This document shows, piece by piece, positions 32,310 to 43,990 of a stretch of 64,000 bases of DNA (position 1 is the stretch's first letter; every line of letters starts with the position of its first letter). The stretch is from assembly GCF_042186555.1 (NCBI RefSeq), contig NC_133326.1, positions 492,613,232 through 492,677,231 of the forward strand, written 5' to 3'. The DNA is from Aquarana catesbeiana (Eukaryota; Chordata; Amphibia; Anura; Ranidae). A program made the position numbers and the translations under genes. A model generated the notes under the pieces. It searched no databases, was not told the origin of the DNA, and saw only the letters and a program-made list of their open reading frames with translations.

Positions 32310-33300
32310 CCCGCCTTCCGTCATACGACGTCCTTGACTTTGTGCGGGGATATCTGAATGATGGGTGCAGCTACAGGCATCATTCAGATATCATCTTTTT
32401 CAGCCGGCGATTCCCTACACCATAAGAATGATCGTAGCAGCTGTTACACTGCTTGATCGTTCTTACGGGAGGCGAGAGGGGACGCCCCCCCCTCCCGCCG
32501 CCCTCCGGTGCTTCTACCGACTCACCGCTACGATCGAAGCCAGGATCTTTTTTTTTTTTTTTTTTTTATTTCAGGAACAGCCTAGAGGTGAGATGTGGGG
32601 TCTTATTGACCCCATATCTCACTGTAAAGAGGACCTGTCATGCCATATTCCTATTACAAGGGATGTTTACATTCCTTGTAATAGGAATAAAAGTGATCAA
32701 AACATTTTTTTTTTTGGAAAAAAGTGTCAAACTAAAATAAATAAAGTAAAATGAACAATAAAAAAAAATAAAAAATTTTTAAAGCGCCCCTGTCCGTGTG
32801 CTCGCATGCAGAAGCGAACGCATACGTAAGTCCCGCCCACATATGAAAACGGTGTTCAAACCACACATGTGAGGTATCGCTGCGATCGGTAGAGCGAGAG
32901 CAATAAGTTTGGCCCTAGACCTCCTCTGTAACTCAAAATTTGTAACCAGTAAAAAATTTTAAAGCGTCGCCTATGGGGATTTTTAAGTGGTGAAGTTTGG
33001 CGCCATTCCACAAGCGTGTGCAATTTCGAAAGGTGACATGTTAGGTATCTATTAACTCGGCGTAACTTCATCTTTCATATTATGCAAAAACATTGGGCTA
33101 ACCTTACTGTTTTGTTTTTTTTTAAAGCAAAAAACTGTTTTTTTTCCAAAAAAAATGCGTTCCAAAAATTGCTGCGCAAATATCGTGCGAGATAAAAAGT
33201 TGCAATGACCGCTATTGTATTCTCTAGGGTCTTTGCTAAAAAAACATATATAATGTTTTGGGGTTCTATGTAATTTTCTAGCAAATAAATGATGATTTTT
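32310..33300. other. Non-coding piggyBac-derivative interior
   Basis: It contains two hairpins, 'gtgagatgtggggtcttatt' with its inverse (about 32588-32622) and 'ttacaagggatgtttacatt' with its inverse (about 32655-32688). Both recur inverted at 56997-57104. The module 'tgtgaggtatcgctgcgatc' also recurs in the 56.2-57.5 kb element. There is no gene. Confidence 0.7.
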
Positions 33301-34136
33301 ACATGTAGGAGAGAAATGTCAGAATTGGCCTGGGTGCTCCAGAACGCCTGAAGGTGCTCCCCTGCATGTTGGGCCTCTGTATGTGGCCACGTTGTGTAAA
33401 AGTCTCACACATGTGGTATCGCCATACTCGGGAGTAATAGCAGAATGTGTTTTGGGGTGTAATTTGTGGTATGCATATGCTGTGTGTGAGAAATAACCTG
33501 CTAATATGACAATTTTGTGAAAAAAAAAAAAAGAAAAAAAAAAAACTTGATTTTGCAAAGAATTGTGGGAAAAAATGACAACTTCAAAAAACTCATCATG
33601 CATCTTTCTAAATACCTTGAAATGTCTTCTTTCCAAAAAGGGGTCATTTGGGGGGTATTTGTACTTTTCTGGCATGTTAGGGTCTCAAGAAATGAGATAG
33701 GCCGTCAGTACTTCAGGTGTGATCAATTTTCAGATATTGGTACCATAGCTTGTGGACGCTATAACTTTCACAAAGACCAAATAATATACACTAATTTGGG
33801 TTATTTTTACCAAAGATATGTAGCGGTATAAATTTTGGCCAAAATATATGAAGAAAAATTACTAATTTTCAAAATTTTATAACAGAAACGAAGAAAATTT
33901 TATTTTTTTACAGATTTTTCGGTCTTTTTTCTTTTATAGCGCAAAAAATAAAGAACCCAGCGGTGATTAAATACCACCAAAAGAAAGCTCTATTTGTGTG
34001 AAAAAAAGGACAAAAAATTCATATAGATACAGTGTTGCATGACTGAGTAATTGTCATTCAAAATGTGAGAGCACCAAAAGCTGAAAATTGGTCTGGTTAT
34101 TAAGGGGGTTTAAGTGCCCAGTGGTCAAGTGGTTAA

Positions 34137-34905
34137 ACATGAGCAAACTCCTTAAATCCACCTTAATTTCAGGGTTATCAATTTCAATGAGCAATGGTGA
34201 TGCAGCTGTTCTAATTATAAGGCCTCATGCACACAGGCTGTTAAAATAACGTTATGAAAACGCCAGTATCTTTGCAGTGATTTTTTTTTAACTTTTTTCA
34301 GCTTTTTTCAACGTTTTTGCAATAGCGGTTTTGAGCGTTTTTGAGCGTTTTTCCGCGTCAGCGTTTTTTTTTTTTTCAAAAATTTTTTTTTTTCAATGGA
34401 TCAAAAACGTTAACAAACGTTGGTGAATGAAGTTTTTGAGCGTTTTTGAGCGTCTATCAGCGTTAGAGCGTTTTTACAGCTGGAAAACGTCTCTCAGAAC
34501 CCACTGGTCCTGGGTTTTTTTTACAGCTTAAAAACGCCTAGGTGGGCATGAAGCCATAGACTAACATAGACAGGCCTTTTTAAGCTGAAAAAAAGCTCAA
34601 AAAAGCAGCTGTAAAAACGCCCGTGTGCATGAGGTCTAACTGGTTAATTGTTGTATGGTTTAATACAGACTATGGACAATAGACAGATTTTCGATAATTT
34701 ATACTTCAGATGGAATACTACTGTATGTTCTCTGGTTTCTGTTATCTATTTCTACCATGGAATTATGTATTCAACACTCATACCACAGTACCACCCTTTC
34801 AGACATGATTACAATGTTTTATAAGTGATTGCCAAGTTTAAGTTCCAAACTTGATTTACACCTTCAATCTTTTACAACTTTTCTGGAGTTGATAGCATCA
34901 TCTTT
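34137..34905. repeat. Dispersed repeat, copy 1 (with a MITE inside)
   Basis: 'aatttcaatgagcaatggtg', 'gcagctgttctaat' and 'tggaatactactgtatgttc' recur in the same order and orientation at 49937-50290, 15.8 kb away. The repeat begins directly after the TTAA of the preceding piggyBac composite, and the homology extends across that TTAA in copy 2. The nature of the repeat is unknown. Confidence 0.8.
34221..34636. mobile_element. Harbinger-like MITE with TAA target duplication
   Basis: The ends GGCCTCATGCACACAGGC and, inverted, GACCTCATGCACACGGGC are flanked by TAA. The related repeat at 49.9 kb lacks it (empty site near 50021-50030). The interior is rich in 'gagcgtttttgagcg'. Confidence 0.85.
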
Positions 34906-36085
34906 ATGGTCTTACTTATATCACATTTTAACTAGCAAAAGTGCATCTGTTTTAACACAGAAGTAGTGCCCATGAACAAACTGTTCAAGTGTAACAAGTT
35001 GTCTGGTAAGTTTGAGGGGAACATCAGAGAAAGGCAGTATTTATACCATAAAAGACGTGTGGAGTATACAATGTACAACATAGTGAACTAGTATGGAGTG
35101 TAGAACATACAGATAAGTATGCATAGTGAAATAGTGTATAGTACAGAACACATCACTCCTAAATCACTCCTAAAACATAATTATTTGTGTGTCAACAATT
35201 GGTGTCCTACAACAAAATTTTGAGATATACGTAGTTCAGATTGTCTCAAACAACATACCAATAATTTTTCTAGTAGAATCATACTGGTAAATCTTAACTA
35301 ATCCCTATGGACTGTGGTAGCTGTTACTCTTCCAGAGCTCAAGCTATATAGCTTATATTATGGCTTTCTTCAATTGGATCTAAATCACCCTAAATCTTTA
35401 CATTCCTCACCCTTTCCCTTTTGCCTTCTTTATTTTACTGCTCACTATGAATTTCCTGCATCATCTATTTTTTTTGTCTTTCTCCCCAAGTTGCAATTTT
35501 GCATTTAATTAATAGAATATTTAGATGGTCTTATAATATTAAATACTGACTTTATTATATAACTGTAAATATGCATGTCTATCAAAGTCTTTCTATGCTT
35601 TCTGTTTAAAATCTTTTAAATAAAGTTTGTTGGGAAAAAAAGCAATAAAGGAACAAATAATTGTTATCCTGACAACAGATGCCTAAATCTTGGTAATATA
35701 CACTCTCCTGATTGGACACATTTCCAAAAAGTGCCATATATTGGCTGATTTCCAGACATCAACAATGTATTTTCCCACCACCCGTCTCCAGGAAGTTGAA
35801 CTTCTAGCAGATACCCTTCCAGAAAATGTCTTTATAGCACTAATTTATCTCCTATCTAGCAATTGGGTTGTAAAACATGCCTATTCTCCCAAAAGCAAAA
35901 GCTTTTAAAATTATTTTCATTAATACAATTTTGTCCACAGGGCACTGGTGAGTTTAATTATCCCAGGTCTTGTTATATCTTTCAAAAACTCCAGTTGCAA
36001 GATCTCCCTGCAGTGATTTGTGTCTCTATCGTCTATTCTAAAGCTATAACAAAGGCATTAGACCCTCACAGCTTTATTTTGCAGG
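34906..36085. other. Sparse region, possible LINE tail near 35600-35650
   Basis: AT-rich with frames of 64-76 codons only, none resembling a known protein. 'taaataaagtttgttgggaa' followed by an A-run near 35618 has a polyadenylation signal and looks like the 3' end of an L1-type LINE on the plus strand, but no upstream coding is recognisable. Confidence 0.35.
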
Positions 36086-36425
36086 TACAGTAAAACCTTG
36101 GATTGTGAGTAACTTGGTCTGAAAGTGATTTACAAGACGAGCACATTTTTAAAATACATTTTAACTTGATAAATGAGCGATGTCTTGCAATACGAGTAGC
36201 AACTGAGCCTGCGGTCACACCGGGTACGATTTAAAGTAGTGTGATTTAAAGCCCGACTTCAAGCAATACTTTGGCACTACTTCTGTGAGATTTGTGGAGA
36301 TTTGTAACGATTTGATATGACTTCAGTGCTACTTCAGTGAGAGGGGCTGTCCATGTCACAGGGAGGAACAGTGATGTTGTGAACAAAAGTTTAACTAGAA
36401 AAGGGTTAATATTTAACTTCTTTTA

Positions 36426-37148
36426 GGCCCCTTTCACACTTGCGCGAAACAGTCGCACAATTTTGCGCGTTTTTGCCACGATTTGGGATTTGTACGACTT
36501 TGCAGGGTTGGGGTTTAAAAATGCTTTGACCCTCACACTATGAGTGACATATGAAGTAAATACAGCACAATAGGCATACTTACTGTGTGATAACTGCTCT
36601 CTGCATGAAAAGTAATCCCAGTTTTCAAAATATAGCCTTGCTACTTCCACCCATGCTCTTTCTCTCTTTATCTTGTCTTTGTAGTTTGGGTCACACAAAT
36701 CATAAATAGCTGGGCGCTCACGGATAAATCGAATGATTTGCTCATTGTCAAGGACATCTCTTTTTTTGTGCTGTTTGGAGCTTATTGTTGCTGGTGGAAT
36801 AACCAGGAAGTGAATGTTTGGTAGAAAAATGTGCTTGGGAGGGGCTACTATGCTGAAAGGATTGGGTGAGACAAGGGTCAAAAATCTGCTTGTGCTTACA
36901 AAGTCGTACTGAAATCGTGTCTATATTATTCAGGTACGATTTGCATGCTACTTGAGGGTTTAACATTGAGGTCTATGAACATCAACACACATGGAAGTTG
37001 GACGAAAGTATTGCAGGGACTACTTTGAAGTTGGCACGACCTAAAGTTGTGCCAATATGAATGGTAGTCATTGAAAATCATGAATGACTTGTTATGCGAT
37101 TTTGCAGTACAAAATCGTGGGACAAGTCGTATAGGTGTGAAAGGGGAC
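36426..37148 (-). mobile_element. PIF/Harbinger deletion derivative carrying a MADF exon
   Basis: The ends GGCCCCTTTCACACTTG and, inverted, GTCCCCTTTCACACCTA are flanked by TTA (36423-36425, 37149-37151), a standard Harbinger target. Inside is a minus-strand reading frame resembling the MADF/Myb-like accessory protein. The DDE transposase gene is absent. Confidence 0.8.
36584..36881 (-). CDS. MADF-like DNA-binding protein, first exon only
   Basis: PIF/Harbinger elements encode a second protein with a Myb/SANT or MADF domain that binds DNA and helps bring the transposase to the nucleus and to the ends. This frame reads 'IIRFIRERPAIYDLCDPNYK' (residues 49-68) and 'RERAWVEVARLYFENW' (73-88), the typical first two helices of MADF with their tryptophan. 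It then reaches a strong splice donor, ACA|GTAAGT, at 36583. Downstream codons to 36423 are intronic and the third helix would be in a lost exon. The methionine at 36881 is only the first in frame; the conserved part starts near residue 41. It cannot make a complete protein. Confidence 0.65.
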
Positions 37149-37948
37149 TTAGGCTCAAGTAGTGCTGATATGGACACAGGTACGATTTGCAGCATGACTT
37201 ACATTATAGTCTATGGCAGTGAAATCGTGCTGAAGTCCTGAAAAAATAATAAATGAACTACTTATCAAATTGCACTACTTGAAATCGTACCCATTAGGAC
37301 ACTGCCATAGAAACAAATTAGATGATACTTCAGGTATGATGTGTAAATCACATCATAACTGAAGTCGTACCGTGTGACTGGGGGCTAAAAGAAAAGATAG
37401 GCGCCTCTCAGTGTAGTAATATGGTTACATTTAATAAATGTACATTAGCAACTTACATGGTTGATGATTAAAACAGGCACATCTAAGTATGCAAGCATCT
37501 TGGGTAAAGCTGTCCACTGCACCGTCAGCTCTCACCGCAGTCAGTCTGCAATCGTGACCGGGAAGACTACCCTGCAGTACAGCTCTAAAAGCGAGGCTTG
37601 AAGCGCTCGTGGAGCGCAGCGTAGAAGGGATGACGTCAACGGCGGTGCGGAGGACAATCTTTGTGGACAGCTTTACCCTGGATGCCTACTTCGATGTGCC
37701 TGTTTTAATCATCAACCATGTGAGTTGCTAAATGTGGTATCTTCATGTGACCCTTTATTGCTACACTTAGAGGTGCCTCTTTTCTCATTTATACTTTGTA
37801 GCTCCTGCTGGATTCTGCTTTATGCATTCCCTATTGACACTGAGTTTTCATTATTTCTTATGGGGAAATTCACTTTGATATACGAGTGCTTTGGATTAGA
37901 AGCACGTTTCCAGAATGAATTATGCTTGCAATCCAAGGTTTTCCTGTA

Positions 37949-38340
37949 GTTTATTCCATAATAAAGAACATTCACTCCAGAAAGTGTAATATTGTCAACT
38001 GACTTCAGCAGTAAAGTTATATTCATATCTCATATTTAAATTAAATATCCCTACCTTCACACAGATGCAGTGTGTAATTTTTTTTGCATTCTTTAGTTAT
38101 AGAACATATCATACAGTAGAGCATACCCGCAACGGGCCAAACACCTGACTAACAAGAAAGTACATCACAATGTCTGACAAAGCATCAATCTGTCAAGTCA
38201 TATCAAGATCATTGTATTCAAGATGACCCAGCATATGTATAATTGGTGCCTATGTGAATATAAGTGATGAAATAAAGCGGACTGTACATACTATTCATGT
38301 ATGAAAAAAATGTGACATTCTAAGAAATAGAAAAGGAAAG
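37949..38340. other. No recognised feature
   Basis: AT-rich, with no gene, terminal repeat or tandem repeat that I can support. Confidence 0.5.
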
Positions 38341-41300
38341 AAAGGAGGTGAAGAAATGAGGATGAATGGGATTGGGAGAAGCAATAAGAGGGCCTCTCTT
38401 CTGTCCCCTCTCCTTTGAGGAAAGATCATCATGTCTGTGTCGTCAGCAGTCTGTAAAAGGGATTTGTAAAGGAAAACTCATTCCAATCATACCATGTTTT
38501 CCTCTGTCTACCAAAAAAATGATTAAAAAAACAAAGGGACTAATTGTAAATGGGTTACTAACGTACCCCTATGGTCACTCACTAATAATGTAAAAAGTGG
38601 GAAACCATGGTCATCCCACAGGACACACAAAAATGGCAGACAGAAAGATAATCTGCCATAATAGGACCATGTAACTGAGCCTCCAGGGCTTAAGTAGACC
38701 AAAAAAATTACTACTCTAAATTTTCCGATATCTATCCTGGGAGTCTTTGTCTGTGGCTAGTAGATTTTCCATACCTTCAATTTCATTCACTTTGGTTATC
38801 CACATTGCTAGCACGGAAATACACTGTTTCCAGCATTTCAGGAAGCAACTTCTAGCCGCATTGACCAGGTATGGAAGTAGATCTCTTATATATCCATTCA
38901 GGGCTAAAGTTGTGGTGTAGTAAGAAAAAGGCCTATTTGGAATAGGGTAATCTGTAAACTGTTGAGAAATTGAATGGACCCTTGATCAAAAACATTGGAG
39001 GGAGAGACATGGCCAGAATATATGTAGTAATTCTCCTATAGCAGGGAAAACGTGGTGGAGCACGGGTGTTTTGTACCAACAGGACAGAATTTTAAATCCA
39101 TATTCTTGTTATTTTGTGGAAATAGACACTTTATGAGTGAAATATATGATCCTGTCCCGTTGTTCTGGGGACACCTGGAGTTGAGGGTCAGATTCCCATT
39201 TTGCAAGATAAGGTAGGATAAAGTTTTCAGGAAGCCATTAAGCTTGTTATACATAATTGAAACCGTGTGCCTAAGTGGGAACTGGAGTTCGCATTTTTTT
39301 TAAAATTGAGTAAGAGGCCTAGAGAATGAAGATGCGGAAGAAAGAGTGGAGAAAGAGAGTGAAGGAAGTGAATTAATTGTGTGAGCCCCCTTAATCCGAG
39401 ATGTGAGAGGCATCGGTCTGAGTTTAACTGTCTGTTAATTGGGCTGAGAGAAAGCAGAGGGCTTGGATCATGTTATGCTAGGGTCTTCTACCCCAAGCTG
39501 AAAGGCAGAGTTGCCAATGATAGGGTAAAGAGGAGATGGGGATGGAGAGACATTATCCTTGTTATAAAATTTCCTGAATATTGCCCACGTGCTACCAAGT
39601 GTGGGGTGGCCTTTACCTCAAATGGGATATTTTTCTGTCACCAGGGAAGAGTGCTCAATGGGATTTTAGTATGGGCTTGTTCTAATTTCACCTATTGTTT
39701 TCAGTGAGCCATGGTGGCACCAGTCAATCAACCTTGTAAGGTGGCAAGCCACATAGTATAGTGATACATCTCATACTGCAATAACCCCTAATCTTTGTGC
39801 AGTGTATGGACCATTTCAGTCTCTGTGGTTTGTGAGACAACAGGAACTGGTTAAAAGCACAGTGTGCCATCAAGGCTACCAAACCATGAAACATGTTTTT
39901 TTGCTGTAAATTTAACCTCTAAGGTTCATGCTTGGTCATTTGGCATTTTTGTCCCCAAGTTTTCAATGACAGAGTCTGCCCCTTTAAAAGTAAAATTGCC
40001 TTTGAACTGATGGATGACACAATCAAGTAAAGAAATGTTCAGAGCTTCCGACTTTTGGTAGTTAATCAAAAAGTTAGATAGGGAGCCGTACAGGGAGAAC
40101 TCTGCCATCCGATTTGGAAGTGATATGATCAGATTGTTCACATAAAACAACAGATTGTTTGTGTATGCAGTCACTTTTTGAGGTTTAAAGCTGGAGCCAA
40201 ACACTCCACTGATTTTGGGGTTTGTTCTCATTCTACATAAGGGTGGTTCTAGGGTGAGACCCTGAACATCCAATGCACCCGGTCAAAGGCTTTCTCTACA
40301 TCAGTAGATATTAATAGCATCAAGAGACACTTTGATCAGGGCAGATGCACAATATGCTGGATCGCTGTGGTGAGGTACGATCTGCTGGATTATGCCCACC
40401 AGATGGACCGCTAAGATCTTAGTAAATAGTTTCAACTCTGCATTTAGTAGCAATATTGGGTGGTACTTATGGCAACCAAGTGGATCACTGCCCTCTTTAG
40501 GGATCAGGGTTACATGGGCTCATAGAGAATTCTGAGTCTGTACCCACTGCATTAAATGCTTTCACAAAGTATGGGGAATGAAGCGAAGCAAAACATTTAT
40601 AGTACCCTAGGATAAAGCCATCGGGGTAAGGGGCTTTTCCAGACTGAGTTTGTTTCGGGGCCATTAGGAACTCATCTTAGTCAGAGGTCAAGTTTGCTGT
40701 TCCTTTTTGGACAGATGACTAGGAGCAGTGTCGGGGACAAATTATACAGAGCTGAGTAGTATTCTTGCAGCAATAGCAGGGGAATCATGAACCTTGGCAC
40801 CAAAGCGTGTATTCATTTCAGGGATATGTGAATCAGCAAATTGGGTCCGTAAGGCTCGGGCACGCAATCTTCCGCATTTATCCCAGTGATCATAGAGTGC
40901 ATGCCTGCATTTAACCTGCATGGCTTTGGCCCTGTCTAGACACAGGGATTTAAAGGATAAGTTCACCTTTTGTAACATGTTATACCCATATTCAGGGTGT
41001 AACATGTTACAAAGGTACCAGCCCGCGCTCGCTGCTGCAATCTAAAGAAAACACATCTGTGCGAGACTGTTGAGCGCTGTGGTAGTTCAATGATTCTTTC
41101 TGTCAGTGTAAAACTGCTTTTTACTTTTAAAAAAATTTGTGCACTTATTTTTTGTTAAAAGGTGAACTTCTCCCACAGGGCATTCTTTGAGTACAGCGAG
41201 CTCGCGTAGTGTGGCTTGAGACAGTCTCCTTATGTAGAGCCTCAAGGTGCTGGATATCTTGCATTAGAGTAGCAAGCCTTTCCACCCTAAGTTACTTAAG

Positions 41301-41690
41301 TCTTGACCACAGGTTAATAAAAACTACTTCTATGTATGCCTTGTGGGATTCCCACAGTATCATGGGATTTGGTGTGTAAAGTAGGACGACAGCTATTTTC
41401 GGATTTCAGTCTAGAGTTGTGTGTCATGTGTGTTGTGTTTTGAATGCATTCTAGATGCATAAGTGTGCTCTCCTGGAAACGGTACCAATAATGCAAAAAT
41501 CCTGGAATTTCCATACCACAAAAAAATGAGTATACGCGAATGTAGTCAGACAAAACTATGAGTTCTAATGCATACATCTCACCAAGAGCTATAAAACACT
41601 GAAATTAATTCATTAAACATGTTACTTGTTGATATTGGTGAACATGTTAGTAAGAAGTAAGAAATCCCAGAGTACAGCAAGGGCTTGAAC
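38341..41690 (-). pseudogene. L1/Tx1-type LINE ORF2 remnant
   Basis: Read on the minus strand from right to left, the order is that of an L1 ORF2. Around 40742-41005 'KCRHALYDHWDKCGRLRARA' and 'LRTQFADSHIPEMNTRFGAK' match the region between endonuclease and reverse transcriptase. At 39926-40273 'AYTNNLLFYVNNLIISLPN' is a degraded Y-ADD-L reverse transcriptase core, followed by 'LINYQKSEALNISLL'. Near 38700-39200 'YKTPVLHHVFPA' and 'MWITKVNEIEGMENLLAT' fit the C-terminal part. Frames are interrupted throughout and the catalytic YADD reads YTNN, so it is dead. A MITE (40955-41174) is inserted. Confidence 0.8.
40955..41174. mobile_element. Short MITE inside the L1 remnant
   Basis: GGATAAGTTCACCTTTT at the left and, inverted, GGGAGAAGTTCACCTTTT at the right. 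ACAGGG precedes and follows, perhaps part of a target duplication. It also contains a small palindrome, 'tgtaacatgttatacccata' to 'gggtgtaacatgttaca'. Confidence 0.75.
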
Positions 41691-42061
41691 GAAGTACAGT
41701 GCGGAAAATAATTATTTAATCCCCTGCAGATTTTGTTAGTTTGCCCACTTAAAAAGAAATTAAGGGCCTATAGTTTTTATCATAGGTGTATTTTAAACGA
41801 TAGAGACAGAATATCAACCAAAAATCCAGAAAAAAACACGATACAAATGTAATAAATTGAGTTGCAGTTCAGTGAGTAAAATATGTATTTGATCCCCAAG
41901 CAAAACATGATTTAGTATTTGGTGGAGAAACACTTGTTGGCAAGCACAGAGGTAAGACGTTTCTTGTTGTTGTAGTTGGTTACCAGGTTTGCACACATCT
42001 CAGGAGGGATTTTGGTCCACTCTTTACAGAACTTCTCTAAATCCTTAGGGTTTCTTGGCTG

Positions 42062-42710
42062 TCACTTGGCAACTTGAAGTTTCAGCTCCCTCCAAACATT
42101 TTCTATAGGATTAAGGTCTGGAGACTGGCTAGACCACTCCATGACCTTAATGTGCTTCTTCTTGAGCCACTCCTTTGTTGCCTTGGCGGTAAGTTTTGGG
42201 TCACTATCATGCTGGAAGACCCATCCATTACCCATCTTCAGTGTTCTGGCTGAGGGAAGAAGGTTCTCATTCAAGATCTTACAATACATGGCCCCATCCA
42301 TAGGCCCCTCAATGTGGCAAAGCCGGCCTGTACCTTTAGCAGAGAAACAGTCCCAAAGCATGTTTCCACCTCCATGCTTGACAGTAGGGATGGTGTTTTT
42401 AGGGTCATAGTCAGCATTTTTCTTCCTCCAAACATGAGTCAAGTTAATGCCAAAGAACTCAATTCTGGTCTCATCTGACAGCCACAGCGCTTTCTCCCAA
42501 CCCTTCTCCAAATCATTTAAATGTTCACTGGCAAACTTCAGACAGGCCTGTACATGTTCCTTCTTGAGGAGGGGGACCTTGGGGGTGCTGCAAGATTTCA
42601 ATCAATGGCAGCGTATTGTGTTACCAATGGTTTGTTTGATGACTTTGGTCCCAACTGCCTTGAGATCATTCACAAGCTTGTCCCGTGTAGTTCACTTTTC
42701 TCATAATATA
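42062..42710 (-). pseudogene. Tc1-like transposase, C-terminal catalytic part
   Basis: From 42601 leftward the frame is open for 179 codons: 'KKEHVQACLKFASEHL', 'LSDETRIEFFGINLTHVWRK' (first aspartate), 'TVKHGGGNMLWDCFS', 'FQHDSDPKLTAK' (second aspartate) and 'WSSQSPDLNPIENVWRELKL' (third acidic residue), so the whole DDE triad is visible. One codon is missing in the HGGG block. The N-terminal DNA-binding part lies beyond the LINE insertion and is split and rearranged (43422-43568, 48564-48760). Inactive. Confidence 0.9.
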
Positions 42711-43421
42711 GTTATATAGTTACATAGTAGGTGAGGTTGAAAAAAGACACAAGTCAATCCCATGTGTGTGATTATATGTCAGTATTACATTGTATATCCC
42801 TGTATGTTGCAGTCGTTCAGGTGCTTATCTAATAGTTTTTTTAAACTATTGATGCTCCGCGCTGAGACCACCACCTGTGGAAGGGAATTTCACATCCTTG
42901 CCGCTCTTACAGTAAAGAACCCTCTACGTAGTTTAAGGTTAAACCTCTTTTCTTCTAATTTTAATAAGTGGCCACGAGTCTTGTTAAAATCCCTTCTGCA
43001 AAAAAGTTTTATCCCTATTGTGGGGTCACCAGTATGGTATTTGTGTATTGAAACAATATCCCCTCTCATGCGTCTCTTCTCGCAACCTTTCCTCATAACT
43101 AATATCCTCCAGACCCTTTATTAGCTTTGTTGTCCTTCTTTGTACTCGCTCCATTTCCAGTACATCCTTCCTGAGGACCGGTGCCCTAGAACTGGACAAC
43201 ATATTCTAGGTGCGGCCAGACCAGAGTCTTGTAGAGCGGGAGAATTATCGTTTTATCTCTGGAGTTGATCCCCTTTTTAATGCATGCCAATATTCTGTTT
43301 GCTTTGTTAGCAGCAGCTTGGCACTGCATGCCATTGCTGGGCCTATCATCTACTAGGACCCCCAGGTCCTTTTCCATCCTAGATTGCCCCAGAGGTTCTC
43401 CCCCCAGTGTATAGATAATCA
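42711..43421 (-). mobile_element. CR1-type LINE 3' fragment, copy C
   Basis: The minus strand encodes 'RMEKDLGVLVDDRPS', 'AANKANRILACIKKGINSRD', 'ILPLYKTLVWPHLEYVVQF', the C-terminal region of a CR1/L2-clade reverse transcriptase, followed by a 3' region ending in TATAACTATATTAT-type repeats at 42711. ATAAT at each border (42706-42710, about 43419-43423) looks like a short target duplication in the Tc1 sequence. It is 5'-truncated; the first 78 codons are open (43186-43422). Confidence 0.85.
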
Positions 43422-43622
43422 TCCTTACCCCATGAGGCGAAGTCTTGCATGGAGCTCCAGATCGAGGGCGATTGATGATTATTTTGTATTTCTTCCATTT
43501 GTAAATAATTGCTCAAACAGTTGTCTCCTTTTTACCAAATTTCTTGCTGATGGTCTTGTAGCCCAAAAGGAGACAACTGTTTGAGCGATTATTTACAAAT
43601 GGAAGAAATACAAAATAATCCT

Positions 43623-43990
43623 CTAAACTCCTTGAACGCCTGGTTTACAACCAACTGAGTGACCACCTCATTAAAAACAACCTTCTTGATCCCCTTCAAT
43701 CTGGATTCCGCCCTCAACACTCCACAGAAACTGCTCTTTTAAAACTCACAAATGACCTACTAACTGCAAAAACCAATGGACACTATTCTGTACTCCTACT
43801 TCTGGATCTTTCAGCTGCCTTTGACACGGTTGACCACCCCCTCCTCCTCAAAAAACTTTACTCCCTCGGTCTCCGTGACTGCGCTCTTCAGTGGCTCTCA
43901 TCCTACCTATCCCAACGCACCTTCAGTGTCACTTACAATTCTACTTCCTCCACTTCTCTTCCCTTCTCTGTCGGGGTCCCCCAAGGTTCT
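43623..43990 (+). pseudogene. L2 reverse transcriptase, part 1
   Basis: Reads 'SKLLERLVYNQLSDHLIKNN', 'LQSGFRPQHSTETALLKLTN', 'LLLDLSAAFDTVDHPLL' (first catalytic aspartate motif) and 'FSVGVPQGS', where the LTR element cuts it. There is no stop in this part. The sequence is truncated at the left border of the L2, so the endonuclease domain is absent. Confidence 0.9.

Larger units (their letters stand above)
30569..34136. mobile_element. piggyBac-like composite, 3.6 kb between TTAA sites
   Basis: The left end TTAACCACTTAACAACCGGC and right end 'tcaagtggTTAA' (34133-34136) form CCACTT inverted ends. A second left end, TTAACCACTTCCCGCCTTCC, lies at 32300, so a second element is nested or the region is a recombinant of two. 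There is no transposase. It includes a hairpin cluster, a 1.1-kb satellite and the usual 'gcgcaaaaaataaa' module near 33940. Confidence 0.75.
36205..37387. mobile_element. MITE with AGCC...GTCACAC ends
   Basis: Left 'gagcctgcggtcacaccggg' and the inverse of right 'cgtgtgactgggggct' form imperfect ends. The subterminal 'tacgattt'/'aagtcgtac' words recur. A Harbinger element sits inside at 36426-37148. Confidence 0.6.
36088..37946. mobile_element. Mariner-type MITE with TA target, hosting other elements
   Basis: CAGTAAAACCTTGGATTGTG at the left and, inverted, CAGGAAAACCTTGGATTGCA at the right are flanked by TA (36086-36087, 37947-37948). Two further MITEs occupy 36205-37387. Between 37388 and 37792 there is an inverted repeat ('aacttacatggttgatgatt' inverted at about 37705) whose middle carries a GCGCTC-GTG-GAGCGC hairpin. 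Confidence 0.75.
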
